Part shown: piece by piece, positions 8,879-19,635 of the stretch
Numbering within the stretch: the stretch's first letter is position 1
Layout of the letters: the number at the start of each line of letters is the position of its first letter
Assembly: GCF_014645235.1 (NCBI RefSeq)
Contig: NZ_BMLM01000001.1
Span: 682,001-746,000 of the forward strand
Reading direction: 5' to 3'
From: Agrococcus terreus
Lineage (GTDB): Bacteria; Actinomycetota; Actinomycetes; Actinomycetales; Microbacteriaceae
Length of the DNA: 64,000 nt
Translations under genes and position numbers: made by a program
Notes under the pieces: model-generated
Told to the model about the DNA's origin: nothing
Seen by the model: the letters and a program-made list of their open reading frames with translations, nothing else
Databases searched by the model: none

Positions 8879-8886
8879 ACTTGCCC

Positions 8887-8913
8887 CTGGCACTCCCTCC
8901 GGTGGAGTGCCAG
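8887..8913. promoter_or_regulatory. CIRCE operator 2 (HrcA site) of groEL
   Basis: CTGGCACTC-N9-GAGTGCCAG, a perfect 9-bp inverted repeat. The centre-to-centre distance from operator 1 is 35 bp, and it ends 36 bases before the ATG. Confidence 0.9.
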
Positions 8914-8922
8914 TGAACGTGA

Positions 8923-10569
<1,647 letters not shown>

Positions 10570-10578
10570 TCCACCGAG

Positions 10579-10610
10579 CGAAGGGCCCCGGCGAACGCCG
10601 GGGCCCTTCG
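10579..10610 (+). terminator. Terminator hairpin after groEL
   Basis: Perfect 14-bp stem CGAAGGGCCCCGGC with a GAAC loop, 9 bases after the stop; no T tail. Confidence 0.85.
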
Positions 10611-10657
10611 TGGTCTCGAGACGGGCCTGCGGCCCTCCTCGGCCCGCGGGTGGGGGC

Positions 10658-10948
10658 CTACGCCGCGAAGAGCCTCGTGTTGCCCGCCTCCACCTCGTCG
10701 TACTGGCGGCCGGCGAGCGCGAGCGCCTCGGTGATGCCGGCGAGCGACTCCTCGACGCGCAGCTGCGTCGCGCGCCAGTCGTGCAGCACCCCCTGGAAGG
10801 CGACCGACGCCTGCCCGCTCCAGCTGTCCTGCAGCGCCTGCAGCTGCGCGTGCATGGAGGCGACCTCCGACTGCACGCGCGCGGCCGTGCCGCGCACCGC
10901 GATGTGGGCGCCCTGGATGGCGTCCGCGTCGACGATGTACCTGCTCAT
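10658..10948 (-). CDS. WXG100-family (ESAT-6-like) protein
   Basis: A 96-residue helical-hairpin protein of the WXG100 type. The WSG turn is in QDSWSGQASVAFQ, flanked by two amphipathic helices, and EVEAGN near the end resembles the YxxxD/E secretion signal region (YDEVE). Such proteins are secreted by ESX/type VII systems, usually as dimers. No EssC/EccC ATPase or partner gene is in the window. The ATG is preceded by GGAGGAGAGGG 3-10 bases upstream, an unusually strong ribosome site, suggesting high expression. Length is canonical. Confidence 0.9.
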   Translation of the reverse strand: MSRYIVDADAIQGAHIAVRGTAARVQSEVASMHAQLQALQDSWSGQASVAFQGVLHDWRATQLRVEESLAGITEALALAGRQYDEVEAGNTRLFAA

Positions 10949-11008
10949 GATCCCTCTCCTCCCGCGCGGAGCCTCCGCGCTGGACGGCACCGTAGGGGAG
11001 CGGGCCCG

Positions 11009-12616
11009 TCAGCCGCGGCGGGCGGCGCGACGCTGTGGATCGTCGAGGGGCGTCGCCGTCGGCAGGTCGCGCCGCAGCCGCTCGCTGAGCGCGATGACCG
11101 CGTCGTCGCCGGCCAGCGGGATGGCGATGCGGAAGGTCGCGCCGCCCCCCTCGGTCTCGACGACGTCGATGCGGCCGCCGTGCGCCCGCACGATGCCCTG
11201 CGCGATCGCGAGGCCGAGGCCCGAGCCGCCCGTCTCGCGCGTGCGGGAGGTGTCGGCGCGGAAGAAGCGCTGGAAGATGCGGCGGCGGATCTCCTTCGGC
11301 ACGCCGTCGCCGTGGTCGATGACGAGCGCGACGGCCTGCCGGCGGCGCGGCGAGACGCCGACGCCCAGCTCGATCGGGGAGCCCTCGGGCGTGTAGCGCA
11401 TGGCGTTGCCGATGAGGTTGGCGATCACCTGCCGCAGCACGTGCTCGTCGCCCAGCACGATCGCGGGCGGCGTGAGCGGCGGCGGCGTGAAGAGCGCGGT
11501 GGGCTGGTCGTCGTCGCCGTCCTCGATGGGCCCCATCTGGTCGGGGTCGATCGCGAGCACGGCGATGCGCCGGTCGGGCGCCTGCACGCGCGCGTCGCTC
11601 GCCGCGTCGTTGACGAGCGGCACGAGGTCGAGCGGCTGCAGGTCGAGCGGCCGCCGCTCGTCGAGCCGCGCGAGCTGCAGCAGGTCCTCGACGAGGCGCG
11701 CCATGCGCTTCGCCTCGCCCTCGATGCGCTCCATGGCGTTCTGGACGTCCTCGGGGCGCGTGATGGCGCCCATCCGGTACAGCTCGGCGTAGCCGCGGAC
11801 CGACACGAGCGGCGTGCGCAGCTCGTGGCTCGCGTCGCCTACGAACTGGCGCATCTGCGCCACCGAGGCGTCGCGCTGCTCGATCGCCGCCTCGATGCGG
11901 TCGAGCATGGTGTTGAGCGAGAGCTGGAGGCTGCCGACCTCAGTGCGCGGGTGCGCCCCGGTGACGCGGGTGTCGTAGTCGCCGTCGGCGAAGCGCTGCG
12001 CCTGCGCGGCGACGCGCCGCAGGCCGCGCAGGGTCGACCCGGCGAGGATGCGGGTGAGCGCCGCGCCGAGGATGATCGCGAGCACCGAGAAGCCCGCGAA
12101 GACGAGCATGAACGTGCCGGTCGTCTGGTCCTGCGACCTCAGGTCGACGGCCACGATCGAGACGAGCAGCTCGCCGGTGCCCTCGACGGTCGACGGCGAC
12201 AGCAGCATCCGGTACTGCGTGAGCCCGTCGTTCGAGAGGGTCGTGAACGCCCGCTCCTGCTGCGCGACGGTGCCGATGGAGAGCTGCGAGATGTCGGGGT
12301 TCGACGGGTCGGGCAGCTTGTTGTCGCACAGGATCGTGCCCTGGGCGTCGGCGACGCCGAGGTAGTAGGTGTTCGGCATCCGCTGCGCGAGGTCGCACTG
12401 CTCCGGCCGGTCGGAGCGGGTGATCGGCTCGCTCGTGAAGGCGCGCATGGCCTGCTCGAGCTCGCCGTCGGCCTCGGCGACCTGCGAGTCGCGGATGATG
12501 CTGAGCGTGCCGACCCCCGCGAGCGCGAGCCCGAGGGCCATCACCACGACGATGAGTCCGCTGATGCGCCCGGCCAGGGAGGTCCGGGCGAGGAGCTCGC
12601 GGAGGCGGGCGAGCAC
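11009..12616 (-). CDS. Sensor histidine kinase (two-component)
   Basis: A 535-residue membrane sensor kinase. Helices at about 17-40 and 170-192 flank an extracytoplasmic sensor domain with two cysteines (ECQCDL region and ILCDNK). HAMP follows, then the H-box DASHELRTPL with phospho-accepting His264, N-box NLIGNAMRYTPEG, G1 DHGDGVPKE, F-box RFFRADTSR and G2 GGSGLGLAIAQGI. An acidic insertion (about 360-385, DPDQMGPIEDGDDD) lies inside the ATP-binding domain. The GTG start abuts the TAG stop of the response-regulator gene with no gap, so translation is coupled. It is similar in build to TrcS/MprB-type kinases; the stimulus is unknown. Confidence 0.93.
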   Translation of the reverse strand: MLARLRELLARTSLAGRISGLIVVVMALGLALAGVGTLSIIRDSQVAEADGELEQAMRAFTSEPITRSDRPEQCDLAQRMPNTYYLGVADAQGTILCDNKLPDPSNPDISQLSIGTVAQQERAFTTLSNDGLTQYRMLLSPSTVEGTGELLVSIVAVDLRSQDQTTGTFMLVFAGFSVLAIILGAALTRILAGSTLRGLRRVAAQAQRFADGDYDTRVTGAHPRTEVGSLQLSLNTMLDRIEAAIEQRDASVAQMRQFVGDASHELRTPLVSVRGYAELYRMGAITRPEDVQNAMERIEGEAKRMARLVEDLLQLARLDERRPLDLQPLDLVPLVNDAASDARVQAPDRRIAVLAIDPDQMGPIEDGDDDQPTALFTPPPLTPPAIVLGDEHVLRQVIANLIGNAMRYTPEGSPIELGVGVSPRRRQAVALVIDHGDGVPKEIRRRIFQRFFRADTSRTRETGGSGLGLAIAQGIVRAHGGRIDVVETEGGGATFRIAIPLAGDDAVIALSERLRRDLPTATPLDDPQRRAARRG

Positions 12617-13312
12617 CTACGCCTTGGGGGACTTCAGCATGTAGCCGAAGCCGCGCTTCGTGACGATCATCGGCTCGGAGGTGGAGCCGTCGATCTTGCG
12701 ACGCAGGTAGGAGATGTACGACTCGACGATGCCGACGTCGCCGTTGAAGTCGTACTCCCAGACGTGGTCGAGGATCTGCGACTTCGAGAGCACGCGGTTG
12801 GCGTTGAGCATGAGGTAGCGGAGCAGCTTGAACTCGGTGGGGGAGAGCTCGACCTCCTCGTCGCCGACGCTCACCTCGTGGGTGTCCTGGTTCATGACGA
12901 GCTCGCCGACGCGGATGGTGGCGTCGTCGGTCTCGGCCATCGTGCGACGGAGGATCGCCTTGATGCGGGCGATGATCTCGTCGAGCGAGAAGGGCTTCGT
13001 GACGTAGTCGTCGCCGCCGACGGTGAGGCCGGTGATCTTGTCGTCGGTGTCGTCCTTGGCGGTGAGGAAGAGGATGGGCGAGGCGAAGCCCGACGCCCGC
13101 AGCCGCTTCGTGACGCCGAAGCCGTTGATGTCGGGCAGCATCACGTCGAGCAGGATGAGGTCGGGCTCGTCCTCGAGGACGGCCGAGATCGCGGCGGCGC
13201 CGGCGCCGACGGCGCGGACGTCGAAGCCTGCGAAGCGCAGGCTCGTGGACAGCAGGTCGCGGATGTGGGGCTCGTCGTCGACGACGAGGATCTTGGCGTT
13301 GGGCTCCGTCAT
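12617..13312 (-). CDS. OmpR/PhoB-family response regulator
   Basis: A 231-residue transcription factor and partner of the adjacent histidine kinase. The receiver domain (about 8-120) has acidic pocket DDEPH, phospho-acceptor Asp56 in LILLDVMLPD, Thr in FLTAKDD and Lys in DDYVTKPFS. The winged-helix domain (about 133-228) ends in TKRGFGYML with the recognition helix IVESYISYLRRKID. It is the first gene of the kinase operon. Its upstream region carries a perfect 8+2+8 palindrome and repeats of GAACG, probably where this or another regulator binds. Confidence 0.95.
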   Translation of the reverse strand: MTEPNAKILVVDDEPHIRDLLSTSLRFAGFDVRAVGAGAAAISAVLEDEPDLILLDVMLPDINGFGVTKRLRASGFASPILFLTAKDDTDDKITGLTVGGDDYVTKPFSLDEIIARIKAILRRTMAETDDATIRVGELVMNQDTHEVSVGDEEVELSPTEFKLLRYLMLNANRVLSKSQILDHVWEYDFNGDVGIVESYISYLRRKIDGSTSEPMIVTKRGFGYMLKSPKA

Positions 13313-13337
13313 GCGTTCAGTCTCTGACCGTTCTCTG

Positions 13338-13355
13338 TGACGTTCCTGAACGTCA
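13338..13355. promoter_or_regulatory. Palindrome TGACGTTC-CT-GAACGTCA upstream of the response regulator
   Basis: Perfect 8-bp half-sites with a 2-base spacer, 25 bases before the regulator ATG and 11 bases past the helicase stop. On the minus strand GAACG recurs downstream at 12- and 15-base steps. Confidence 0.5.
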
Positions 13356-13366
13356 CCGGAATCCGC

Positions 13367-15022
13367 TCAGGCGACGCCCGCGCGGTCGGCCGCGCCGAGC
13401 TCGTGCTCGTCGAGGATCGTGTACGCGTAGCCCTGCTCGGCGAGGAAGCGCTGGCGCCCCAGCGCGAACTCCTGGTCGACCGTGTCGCGCGCGACCACGG
13501 TGTAGAAGCTGGCCGTCCGGCCGCCCTTCGGGCGCAGCAGGCGGCCGAGGCGCTGGGCCTCCTCCTGGCGCGAGCCGAACGAGCCGGAGACCTGCACCGC
13601 GAGCGAGGCATCCGGCAGGTCGACCGAGAAGTTCGCGACCTTCGAGACGACGAGCACCCGCTCGCGGCCCTCGCGGAACGCCTGGAAGAGCACCTCGCGC
13701 TCGGCCACCGGCGTCTCGCCGGTGATGAGCGGCGCCCCGAGCGCCTCGGCGAGGTCGTCGAGCTGGTCGAGGTACTGCCCGATCACGAGGGTCTGCTCGT
13801 CGGGGTGCTGCTCGAGCACGCGGCGCACGGTCTGGATCTTGCGCGGGCTCGAGGCCGCGATCCGGTAGCGGTCGCGGTCGCCTGCGGCGGCGTACTCGAG
13901 CCGCTCGTCCTCGTCGAGGTCGATGCGCACCTCGTAGCACTCGGCCGGGGCGATGAAGCCCTGCGCCTCGATCTCCTTCCACGGGGCGTCGAAGCGCTTG
14001 GGGCCGATGAGGCTGAAGACGTCCGACTCGCGGCCGTCCTCGCGCACGAGCGTCGCGGTGAGGCCCAGCCGGCGGCGCGCCTGGAGGTCGGCGGTGAGCT
14101 TGAAGACGGGCGCGGGCAGCAGGTGCACCTCGTCGTAGACGATGAGCCCCCAGTCGAGCGCGTCGAGCACTCCGAGGTGGGCGTACTCGCCGCCGCGCTT
14201 CACGGTGAGGATCTGGTAGGTCGCGATCGTGACCGGCTTGATCTCCTTGCTCTGCCCGGAGTACTCGCCGATCTCGTCCTCGGTGAGGCTCGTGCGGGCG
14301 AGCAGCTCGGCGCGCCACTGTCGCGCGGAGACGGTGTTCGTCACGAGGATGAGCGTGGTGGTGTCGGTCGCGGCCATGGCGGCGGCGCCGACGATCGTCT
14401 TGCCGGCGCCGCAGGGGAGCACGACGACGCCCGAGCCGGCGTCGGCGAAGTGCTGCACCGCATCCGCCTGGTACGGCCGCAGCTCCCAGCCGTCCTCGTC
14501 GAGGTCGATGTCGAGCGGCGTGCCGGGCGTGTAGCCGGCGAGGTCCTCGGCGGGCCAGCCGAGCTTCACGAGCTCCTGCTTGAGCTCGCCGCGCGCCCAG
14601 TCGACGACGCGGATGCCGCCGTCCGCGGGTCCCGCGAGGAGCGGCTGCACCTTCTTCGAGCGGCGCACCTCCTCGAGCACGGGGCGGTCCTGGCTGCGCA
14701 GCACGAGGCCCTCGTCGTCCCGCTCGATCGTGAGCCGGCCGTAGCGGCCGATGGTCTCGCGGATGTCCTGCGCGACGCCCGCCGGCACCGGGAACTTCGC
14801 GAACCGGTCGAGCGTGCCGACGATCTCGTCGGCGGTGTGGCCGGCGGCGCGGGCGTTCCACAGCCCGAGCCGCGTCACGCGGTAGGTGTGGATGTGCTCG
14901 GGCGCGCGCTCGAGCTCGGCGAAGACCTGGAGCGCCTGGCGCGCGGCCGTGGCATCCGGGTGGGCGACCTCGAGCAGCACCGTCCGGTCGGACTGCACGA
15001 TGAGCGGGCCTGGGAGCGTCAC
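13367..15022 (-). CDS. XPB/Rad25-like DNA repair helicase
   Basis: A 551-residue superfamily 2 DNA helicase of the bacterial XPB family. An N-terminal wHTH-like region (about 1-190) precedes the motor. Walker A is PCGAGKT, motif II is YDEVH, motif III is GLTAT, and motif VI is QRLGRLLRPK in the second RecA domain. XPB unwinds DNA in archaeal and eukaryotic repair; the bacterial role is less clear. The GTG start (VTLPGPLIV) follows TAGGCT on the minus strand by 8 bases. A Helicase_C_3 protein is encoded 113 bases upstream on the same strand, a known companion of this helicase. Confidence 0.92.
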   Translation of the reverse strand: MTLPGPLIVQSDRTVLLEVAHPDATAARQALQVFAELERAPEHIHTYRVTRLGLWNARAAGHTADEIVGTLDRFAKFPVPAGVAQDIRETIGRYGRLTIERDDEGLVLRSQDRPVLEEVRRSKKVQPLLAGPADGGIRVVDWARGELKQELVKLGWPAEDLAGYTPGTPLDIDLDEDGWELRPYQADAVQHFADAGSGVVVLPCGAGKTIVGAAAMAATDTTTLILVTNTVSARQWRAELLARTSLTEDEIGEYSGQSKEIKPVTIATYQILTVKRGGEYAHLGVLDALDWGLIVYDEVHLLPAPVFKLTADLQARRRLGLTATLVREDGRESDVFSLIGPKRFDAPWKEIEAQGFIAPAECYEVRIDLDEDERLEYAAAGDRDRYRIAASSPRKIQTVRRVLEQHPDEQTLVIGQYLDQLDDLAEALGAPLITGETPVAEREVLFQAFREGRERVLVVSKVANFSVDLPDASLAVQVSGSFGSRQEEAQRLGRLLRPKGGRTASFYTVVARDTVDQEFALGRQRFLAEQGYAYTILDEHELGAADRAGVA

Positions 15023-15030
15023 AGCCGACC

Positions 15031-15036
15031 AGCCTA
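15031..15036 (-). promoter_or_regulatory. -10 hexamer TAGGCT of the XPB helicase gene
   Basis: Minus-strand TAGGCT with an 8-base gap to the GTG at 15022; slightly longer than the usual 6. Confidence 0.4.
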
Positions 15037-15135
15037 CTCCCGCGTCCTCCGGGGGCCGAGGGGCGCTCGCTGCGGGCGGACGCTCCGGGCGGGGGAGGGA
15101 GGGCGCGATGCGTGGGCGGATGTCGGCGCGCCGGC

Positions 15136-16791
15136 TCAGGAGGCGACGCCGAGGCCCGCGACGCGCGTGATGGCGCTCAGCGGCAGGGTGCGCTCCACGT
15201 CGCGCGCCGCGTCGCGGGCGCGGAGGCGGCCGTTGGCGACGGCGAGCGGCACGAGCTCGACGTCGACGGGGTCGGTCGAGGTCGTGACGGTGAGCCGCAC
15301 CGGCAGGCGGTCGCGGGCCGCCGCGACGAGCTGGCGCTCGAGCCAGGCGCGCTCCTGCTCGCCGACGTCGAAGCCGGTGTCGCGCAGCCTGGCGACGAGG
15401 CGGCTCGGCTCGCGCTCGCGCGCGGGCGCGCGCTCGGGGAGCCGCACCACCAGCTCGCCCGCCTCGTCCTCGAGCACGGCGGGGTAGCGCTCCTCGAGGA
15501 GCGCCTCGAGGGTCTCCTCGGCGCTGGTGCGGAACGTCGCGCGGTGGGGACCCGCGGCGGCGGCGCCGGTGGCGGCGAGCGCGCGGTCGACGGCGACGGT
15601 GCGGATGAGCTGGGCGTCGTCCGAGCGTGCCTGGGAGCGCGCGCCGCCCTCGGCGAGCGGGTCGACGGCTCGCACGCGCACGGCCCCGAAGCGCGCGGCG
15701 GTGTCGCGCACGAGGTAGGCGACCGGCTGCGGGAGGCCCGTGAGCGAGGCCGCCTCGAGGAACGCCAGCACGTCCTCGACCGACTCGCCGGCGGCGAGGC
15801 CCGCGGCGACCGACCGCGCGGTGATGCGCCACTGCGAGGCGATGCCCGCTCGCTCGATGGCGGCGATGCGGCGCAGCCGGCCCTCCACCTCGGGGGCGAG
15901 CGGACCGGGGGCGACGGCCGAGAGGTCGGGCTGCAGGTAGACGGATGCCGTGGCCGGCGGCACGTGGGTCGCGAGCGCGGCGCGTGCGGCATCCGGATCC
16001 TCGACCGCCTGGACGGCGAGCGTCGTGGGCGCGCCGCGGTCGGCGAGGCCGAGGGCGCGCGCCTGGCGGGCCTGGCGCTCGCGGACGGCCAGCACCTCGG
16101 CGTCGGCGAGCGGGAAGGCGGCGCGGAGGTCGTCGGCGGCGACGGCCGCGGCGTCGGGCACCGCCGCGAGCCAGGCGCGCGCGAGGGCGAGCCAGCGATC
16201 GGGCACGGGCGCGGCCAGCCAGTCGTCGGCGGCGGTGGTGGCGAGCAGGCGGCCGTCGCGGCGGTCGAGGAGGCCCGCGAGCAGCACGGGCTCGAGCCGC
16301 TCCTCGAGCAGCGCGGCGTCGGCGTCGATCGCGCCCGCGAGCTCGCGGGCGGTGGCTGCGGGCAGCTGCGCGCGGCTGCGCAGCCGCACCGGGCGGTCGG
16401 CCACTCGGTGCACGAGCTCGCCCGCCTTGATCGCCTCGTCGATCGCCGTGTGCGGCGCGGTCGGGCTCTCGGCGGGGGCGGGCGGCGCCGGCGGCTCGGG
16501 GAGCCGATCGGTCGCGACGGCCGCGGCCTCCGCGACCGCCGGCAGCGCGGCGCCGTCGACGCCGAGCATCAGCGCGTCGAGGCGGGCGCTCGAGCCGCCC
16601 TCGGCGAGCGTCCGGAGCTCGGACGCGGTGCGCCAGCGCAGCGCCCGCTCGATCGAGGCGGGGGCGACGAGGTGCTCGGCGAGGTCGAAGGTCGAGCCGA
16701 GCTGCGGCGGCGCCTGCCGCTCGACGACGAGCAGGTCGAGGGCCTCGTCCGGGAGCGCCTGGATGCGCGCCGCGAGGGCGACGACGTCCAT
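15136..16791 (-). CDS. Helicase-associated (Helicase_C_3) domain protein
   Basis: A 551-residue Ala/Leu/Arg-rich protein. The middle (about 260-390) matches the XPB/Ssl2-like N-terminal domain called Helicase_C_3: VYLQPDLSAVAPGPL, then RRIAAIERAGIASQWRIT and VEDVLAFLEAASLTGLPQPV. The N-terminal part resembles winged-helix repeats (LLDRRDGRLLATTAADDWL). No ATPase motif is present, so it is probably a partner or loader of the XPB helicase encoded just downstream on the same strand. The ATG is 13 bases from the next gene's stop. Function is inferred from the family. Confidence 0.85.
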   Translation of the reverse strand: MDVVALAARIQALPDEALDLLVVERQAPPQLGSTFDLAEHLVAPASIERALRWRTASELRTLAEGGSSARLDALMLGVDGAALPAVAEAAAVATDRLPEPPAPPAPAESPTAPHTAIDEAIKAGELVHRVADRPVRLRSRAQLPAATARELAGAIDADAALLEERLEPVLLAGLLDRRDGRLLATTAADDWLAAPVPDRWLALARAWLAAVPDAAAVAADDLRAAFPLADAEVLAVRERQARQARALGLADRGAPTTLAVQAVEDPDAARAALATHVPPATASVYLQPDLSAVAPGPLAPEVEGRLRRIAAIERAGIASQWRITARSVAAGLAAGESVEDVLAFLEAASLTGLPQPVAYLVRDTAARFGAVRVRAVDPLAEGGARSQARSDDAQLIRTVAVDRALAATGAAAAGPHRATFRTSAEETLEALLEERYPAVLEDEAGELVVRLPERAPAREREPSRLVARLRDTGFDVGEQERAWLERQLVAAARDRLPVRLTVTTSTDPVDVELVPLAVANGRLRARDAARDVERTLPLSAITRVAGLGVAS

Positions 16792-16804
16792 CAGGCCGGC
16801 TCCA

Positions 16805-17116
16805 TCAGCGCCCGCGCGCCTTGCCCGAGGCGCTGACGAGCACGAGGGTCACGAGCGTGACGACGGCGAGCGGCAGCGAGACGAGCGGCAGCCAGAACGC
16901 GTACTGCCACGCGACGCCCGCGAAGAACGGGTTGCCGTCGCGGAAGGCGATGTGGAGCAGCGTCGCCGCGAAGCCCAGCACCGCGATGCCGCCGAAGGCC
17001 ACGACCAGGGCGGCGAGGGCGCGCTCGACCCCCTCGCGGCGCGATCGGGGCCGCGCCTGCGCGGGGCGCGTGCGCGGCTTGGGACGCTGCGTCGGGTTGC
17101 TGCTCGCCTTCGGCAT
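16805..17116 (-). CDS. Small two-helix membrane protein
   Basis: A 103-residue hypothetical membrane protein. A basic, Pro/Arg-rich cytosolic start (1-30) is followed by two strong hydrophobic segments, about 32-57 (ALAALVVAFGGIAVLGFAATLLHIAF) given by position, and 66-94. Both lengths fit single membrane helices. The ATG lies 6 bases after TATCCT on the minus strand, so it probably has a leaderless mRNA. It is the first gene of a run towards the Helicase_C_3 gene (13-base gap). I recognise no named domain; such small proteins recur next to these helicases in related genomes. Confidence 0.75.
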   Translation of the reverse strand: MPKASSNPTQRPKPRTRPAQARPRSRREGVERALAALVVAFGGIAVLGFAATLLHIAFRDGNPFFAGVAWQYAFWLPLVSLPLAVVTLVTLVLVSASGKARGR

Positions 17117-17122
17117 CCGACC

Positions 17123-17128
17123 AGGATA
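17123..17128 (-). promoter_or_regulatory. -10 hexamer TATCCT of the small membrane protein gene
   Basis: Minus-strand TATCCT, 6-base gap, ATG at 17116. Confidence 0.55.
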
Positions 17129-17212
17129 TCGCGGGACGGGGCCCCCAGGCCCCGCCCACTACGCTGGGAGCCTGCGGCAGGGCGCCGCGCGACGGACACC
17201 ATGGAGGGTGCG

Positions 17213-17593
17213 ATGCCGAGCGGCAGGGTGAAGTTCTTCGACGAGGCCAAGGGCTTCGGCTTCATCGCGGGCGACGACGGCGTCGAGGTCTTCCTCCACG
17301 CCTCCGCGGTCCCCGAGGGCACCCGCATCGCGCCGGGCGCGCGCGTCGAGTACGGCATCGCCGACGGCCGACGCGGCCCCCAGGCGCTCTCGCTGCGCGT
17401 GCTGGGCGCGCCGGCGGGCGCCGCGCGGGCGCAGCGCCGCGACACCGAGGACATGGCGATCATCGTCGAGGACCTCGTGCGCCTGCTCGACACGATCGGC
17501 AACGACCTGCGCCGCGGCCGCTACCCGAGCGCCGCGCACGGCTCGACCATCGCCCAGATGCTGCGGAAGGTCGCCGATGACCTCGACGCCTGA
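17213..17593 (+). CDS. Cold-shock-domain protein, long CspB type
   Basis: A 126-residue protein. The N-terminal cold-shock domain (1-65) has GRVKFFDEAKGFGFI and VFLHASAV, followed by YGIADGRRGPQALSL, which is typical of the long actinobacterial CspB group. The C-terminal half (70-126) is helical and unrelated to short Csps. GGAGGG lies 7 bases before the chosen ATG; an in-frame ATG four codons earlier overlaps that ribosome site. The 3' end overlaps the DUF3027 gene by 17 bases, so both are one operon. Predicted role: RNA or single-stranded DNA binding. Confidence 0.92.
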   Translation: MPSGRVKFFDEAKGFGFIAGDDGVEVFLHASAVPEGTRIAPGARVEYGIADGRRGPQALSLRVLGAPAGAARAQRRDTEDMAIIVEDLVRLLDTIGNDLRRGRYPSAAHGSTIAQMLRKVADDLDA

Positions 17594-18380
17594 CGCCCCC
17601 GCTGAGCAGGACCCCGCCGTCGCGGCCGAGCCGATCGACGAGGCCGTCGCCCGCATCGACGAGGCGGAGGCGCGGGCCGACGAGCCTGCCGCGCCGCTGC
17701 TGGAGGTCGCCGACGTCGACGCCGCGGTCGAGGCGGCGCCGCTCGACGCGCCCGCCCCGGAGGCGGCAGCCGAGGACGACGCCGATGCCGCTCCCGCCGA
17801 GGAGGGCTCGCCGGCCTCGGAGGCGGCTCCTGCTCCCGAGCCGGAGCCCGAGCTCGAGCCCGAGCCGCGGCCGGAGCCGGTGCCCACGACGCCGACGATG
17901 GAGGAGCTCGCGCTCGCCGTCGCCGCGCTCGACGAGATCGCTCCGAAGGGCGCCGTCGGCGAGGTGCTCGACGCGGTCGCCGAGGGCGAGCACGTCGTCG
18001 CCATCCGGCACGCGTCGCTGCTCTCCGGCTACCCCGACTGGACCTGGACCGTGCTGCTCTCGCGCGGCGTCGAGGGCAGCCCGACCGTGCTCGAGGCCAC
18101 GCTCCTGCCCGGCGCCGGATCGCTCCTCGCGCCGGCCTGGGTGCCGTGGGCCGACCGGCTCGCCGACTACCTCGCCGCGAAGGAGGCCGCCTCGGCCGAC
18201 GGCGACGCGGACGACGACGAGCTCGAGGAGGACCTCGAGTCCGACCTCGACGCCGACCTCGACGACGACTTCGACGACGACTTCGACGAGGACGAGGACG
18301 AGGACGACGAGCACGAGGTGGCCGACGGCGACGCCGACGCCGACGACGACCACGAGCCGTACGCGGCGCGCGGGGACTGA
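17577..18380 (+). CDS. DUF3027 domain protein with acidic flanks
   Basis: A 267-residue actinobacterial protein. DUF3027 core (about 105-205) reads GEHVVAIRHASLLSGYPDWTWTVLL, then LEATLLPGAGSLLAPAWVPWADRL, which is very characteristic. It is flanked by an Ala/Glu/Pro-rich acidic N-terminal half and a C-terminal Asp/Glu run (about 205-260) that is close to pure acid. The function of the family is unknown; the fixed pairing with a long Csp gene (17-base overlap here) suggests a shared RNA-related task. The acidic runs are low-complexity and may differ between strains. A hairpin terminator shared with convergent serC follows. Confidence 0.88.
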   Translation: MTSTPDAPAEQDPAVAAEPIDEAVARIDEAEARADEPAAPLLEVADVDAAVEAAPLDAPAPEAAAEDDADAAPAEEGSPASEAAPAPEPEPELEPEPRPEPVPTTPTMEELALAVAALDEIAPKGAVGEVLDAVAEGEHVVAIRHASLLSGYPDWTWTVLLSRGVEGSPTVLEATLLPGAGSLLAPAWVPWADRLADYLAAKEAASADGDADDDELEEDLESDLDADLDDDFDDDFDEDEDEDDEHEVADGDADADDDHEPYAARGD

Positions 18381-18413
18381 CGCGCCGCAGCTGCGGCCCG
18401 CCCCGCCCGTGCG

Positions 18414-18447
18414 AGAGGCCCGCGACGCCGGAGCGTCGCGGGCCTCT
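18414..18447. terminator. Bidirectional terminator between DUF3027 and serC
   Basis: Perfect 15-bp stem AGAGGCCCGCGACGC with CGGA loop between two converging genes (11 bases from the serC stop). Confidence 0.85.
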
Positions 18448-18457
18448 GCGCGTACGG

Positions 18458-19573
<1,116 letters not shown>

Positions 19574-19635
19574 CGAGCGGGCACGGGAACAATAGGGTGG
19601 GTGCGACGCAGGCGGCCGACGGACGGGAGTCGAGG

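Noticed and set aside
18200-18360. Asp/Glu repeat at the DUF3027 C-terminus as a separate repeat element
   Set aside because: It is in-frame coding low complexity ending at the gene's stop.
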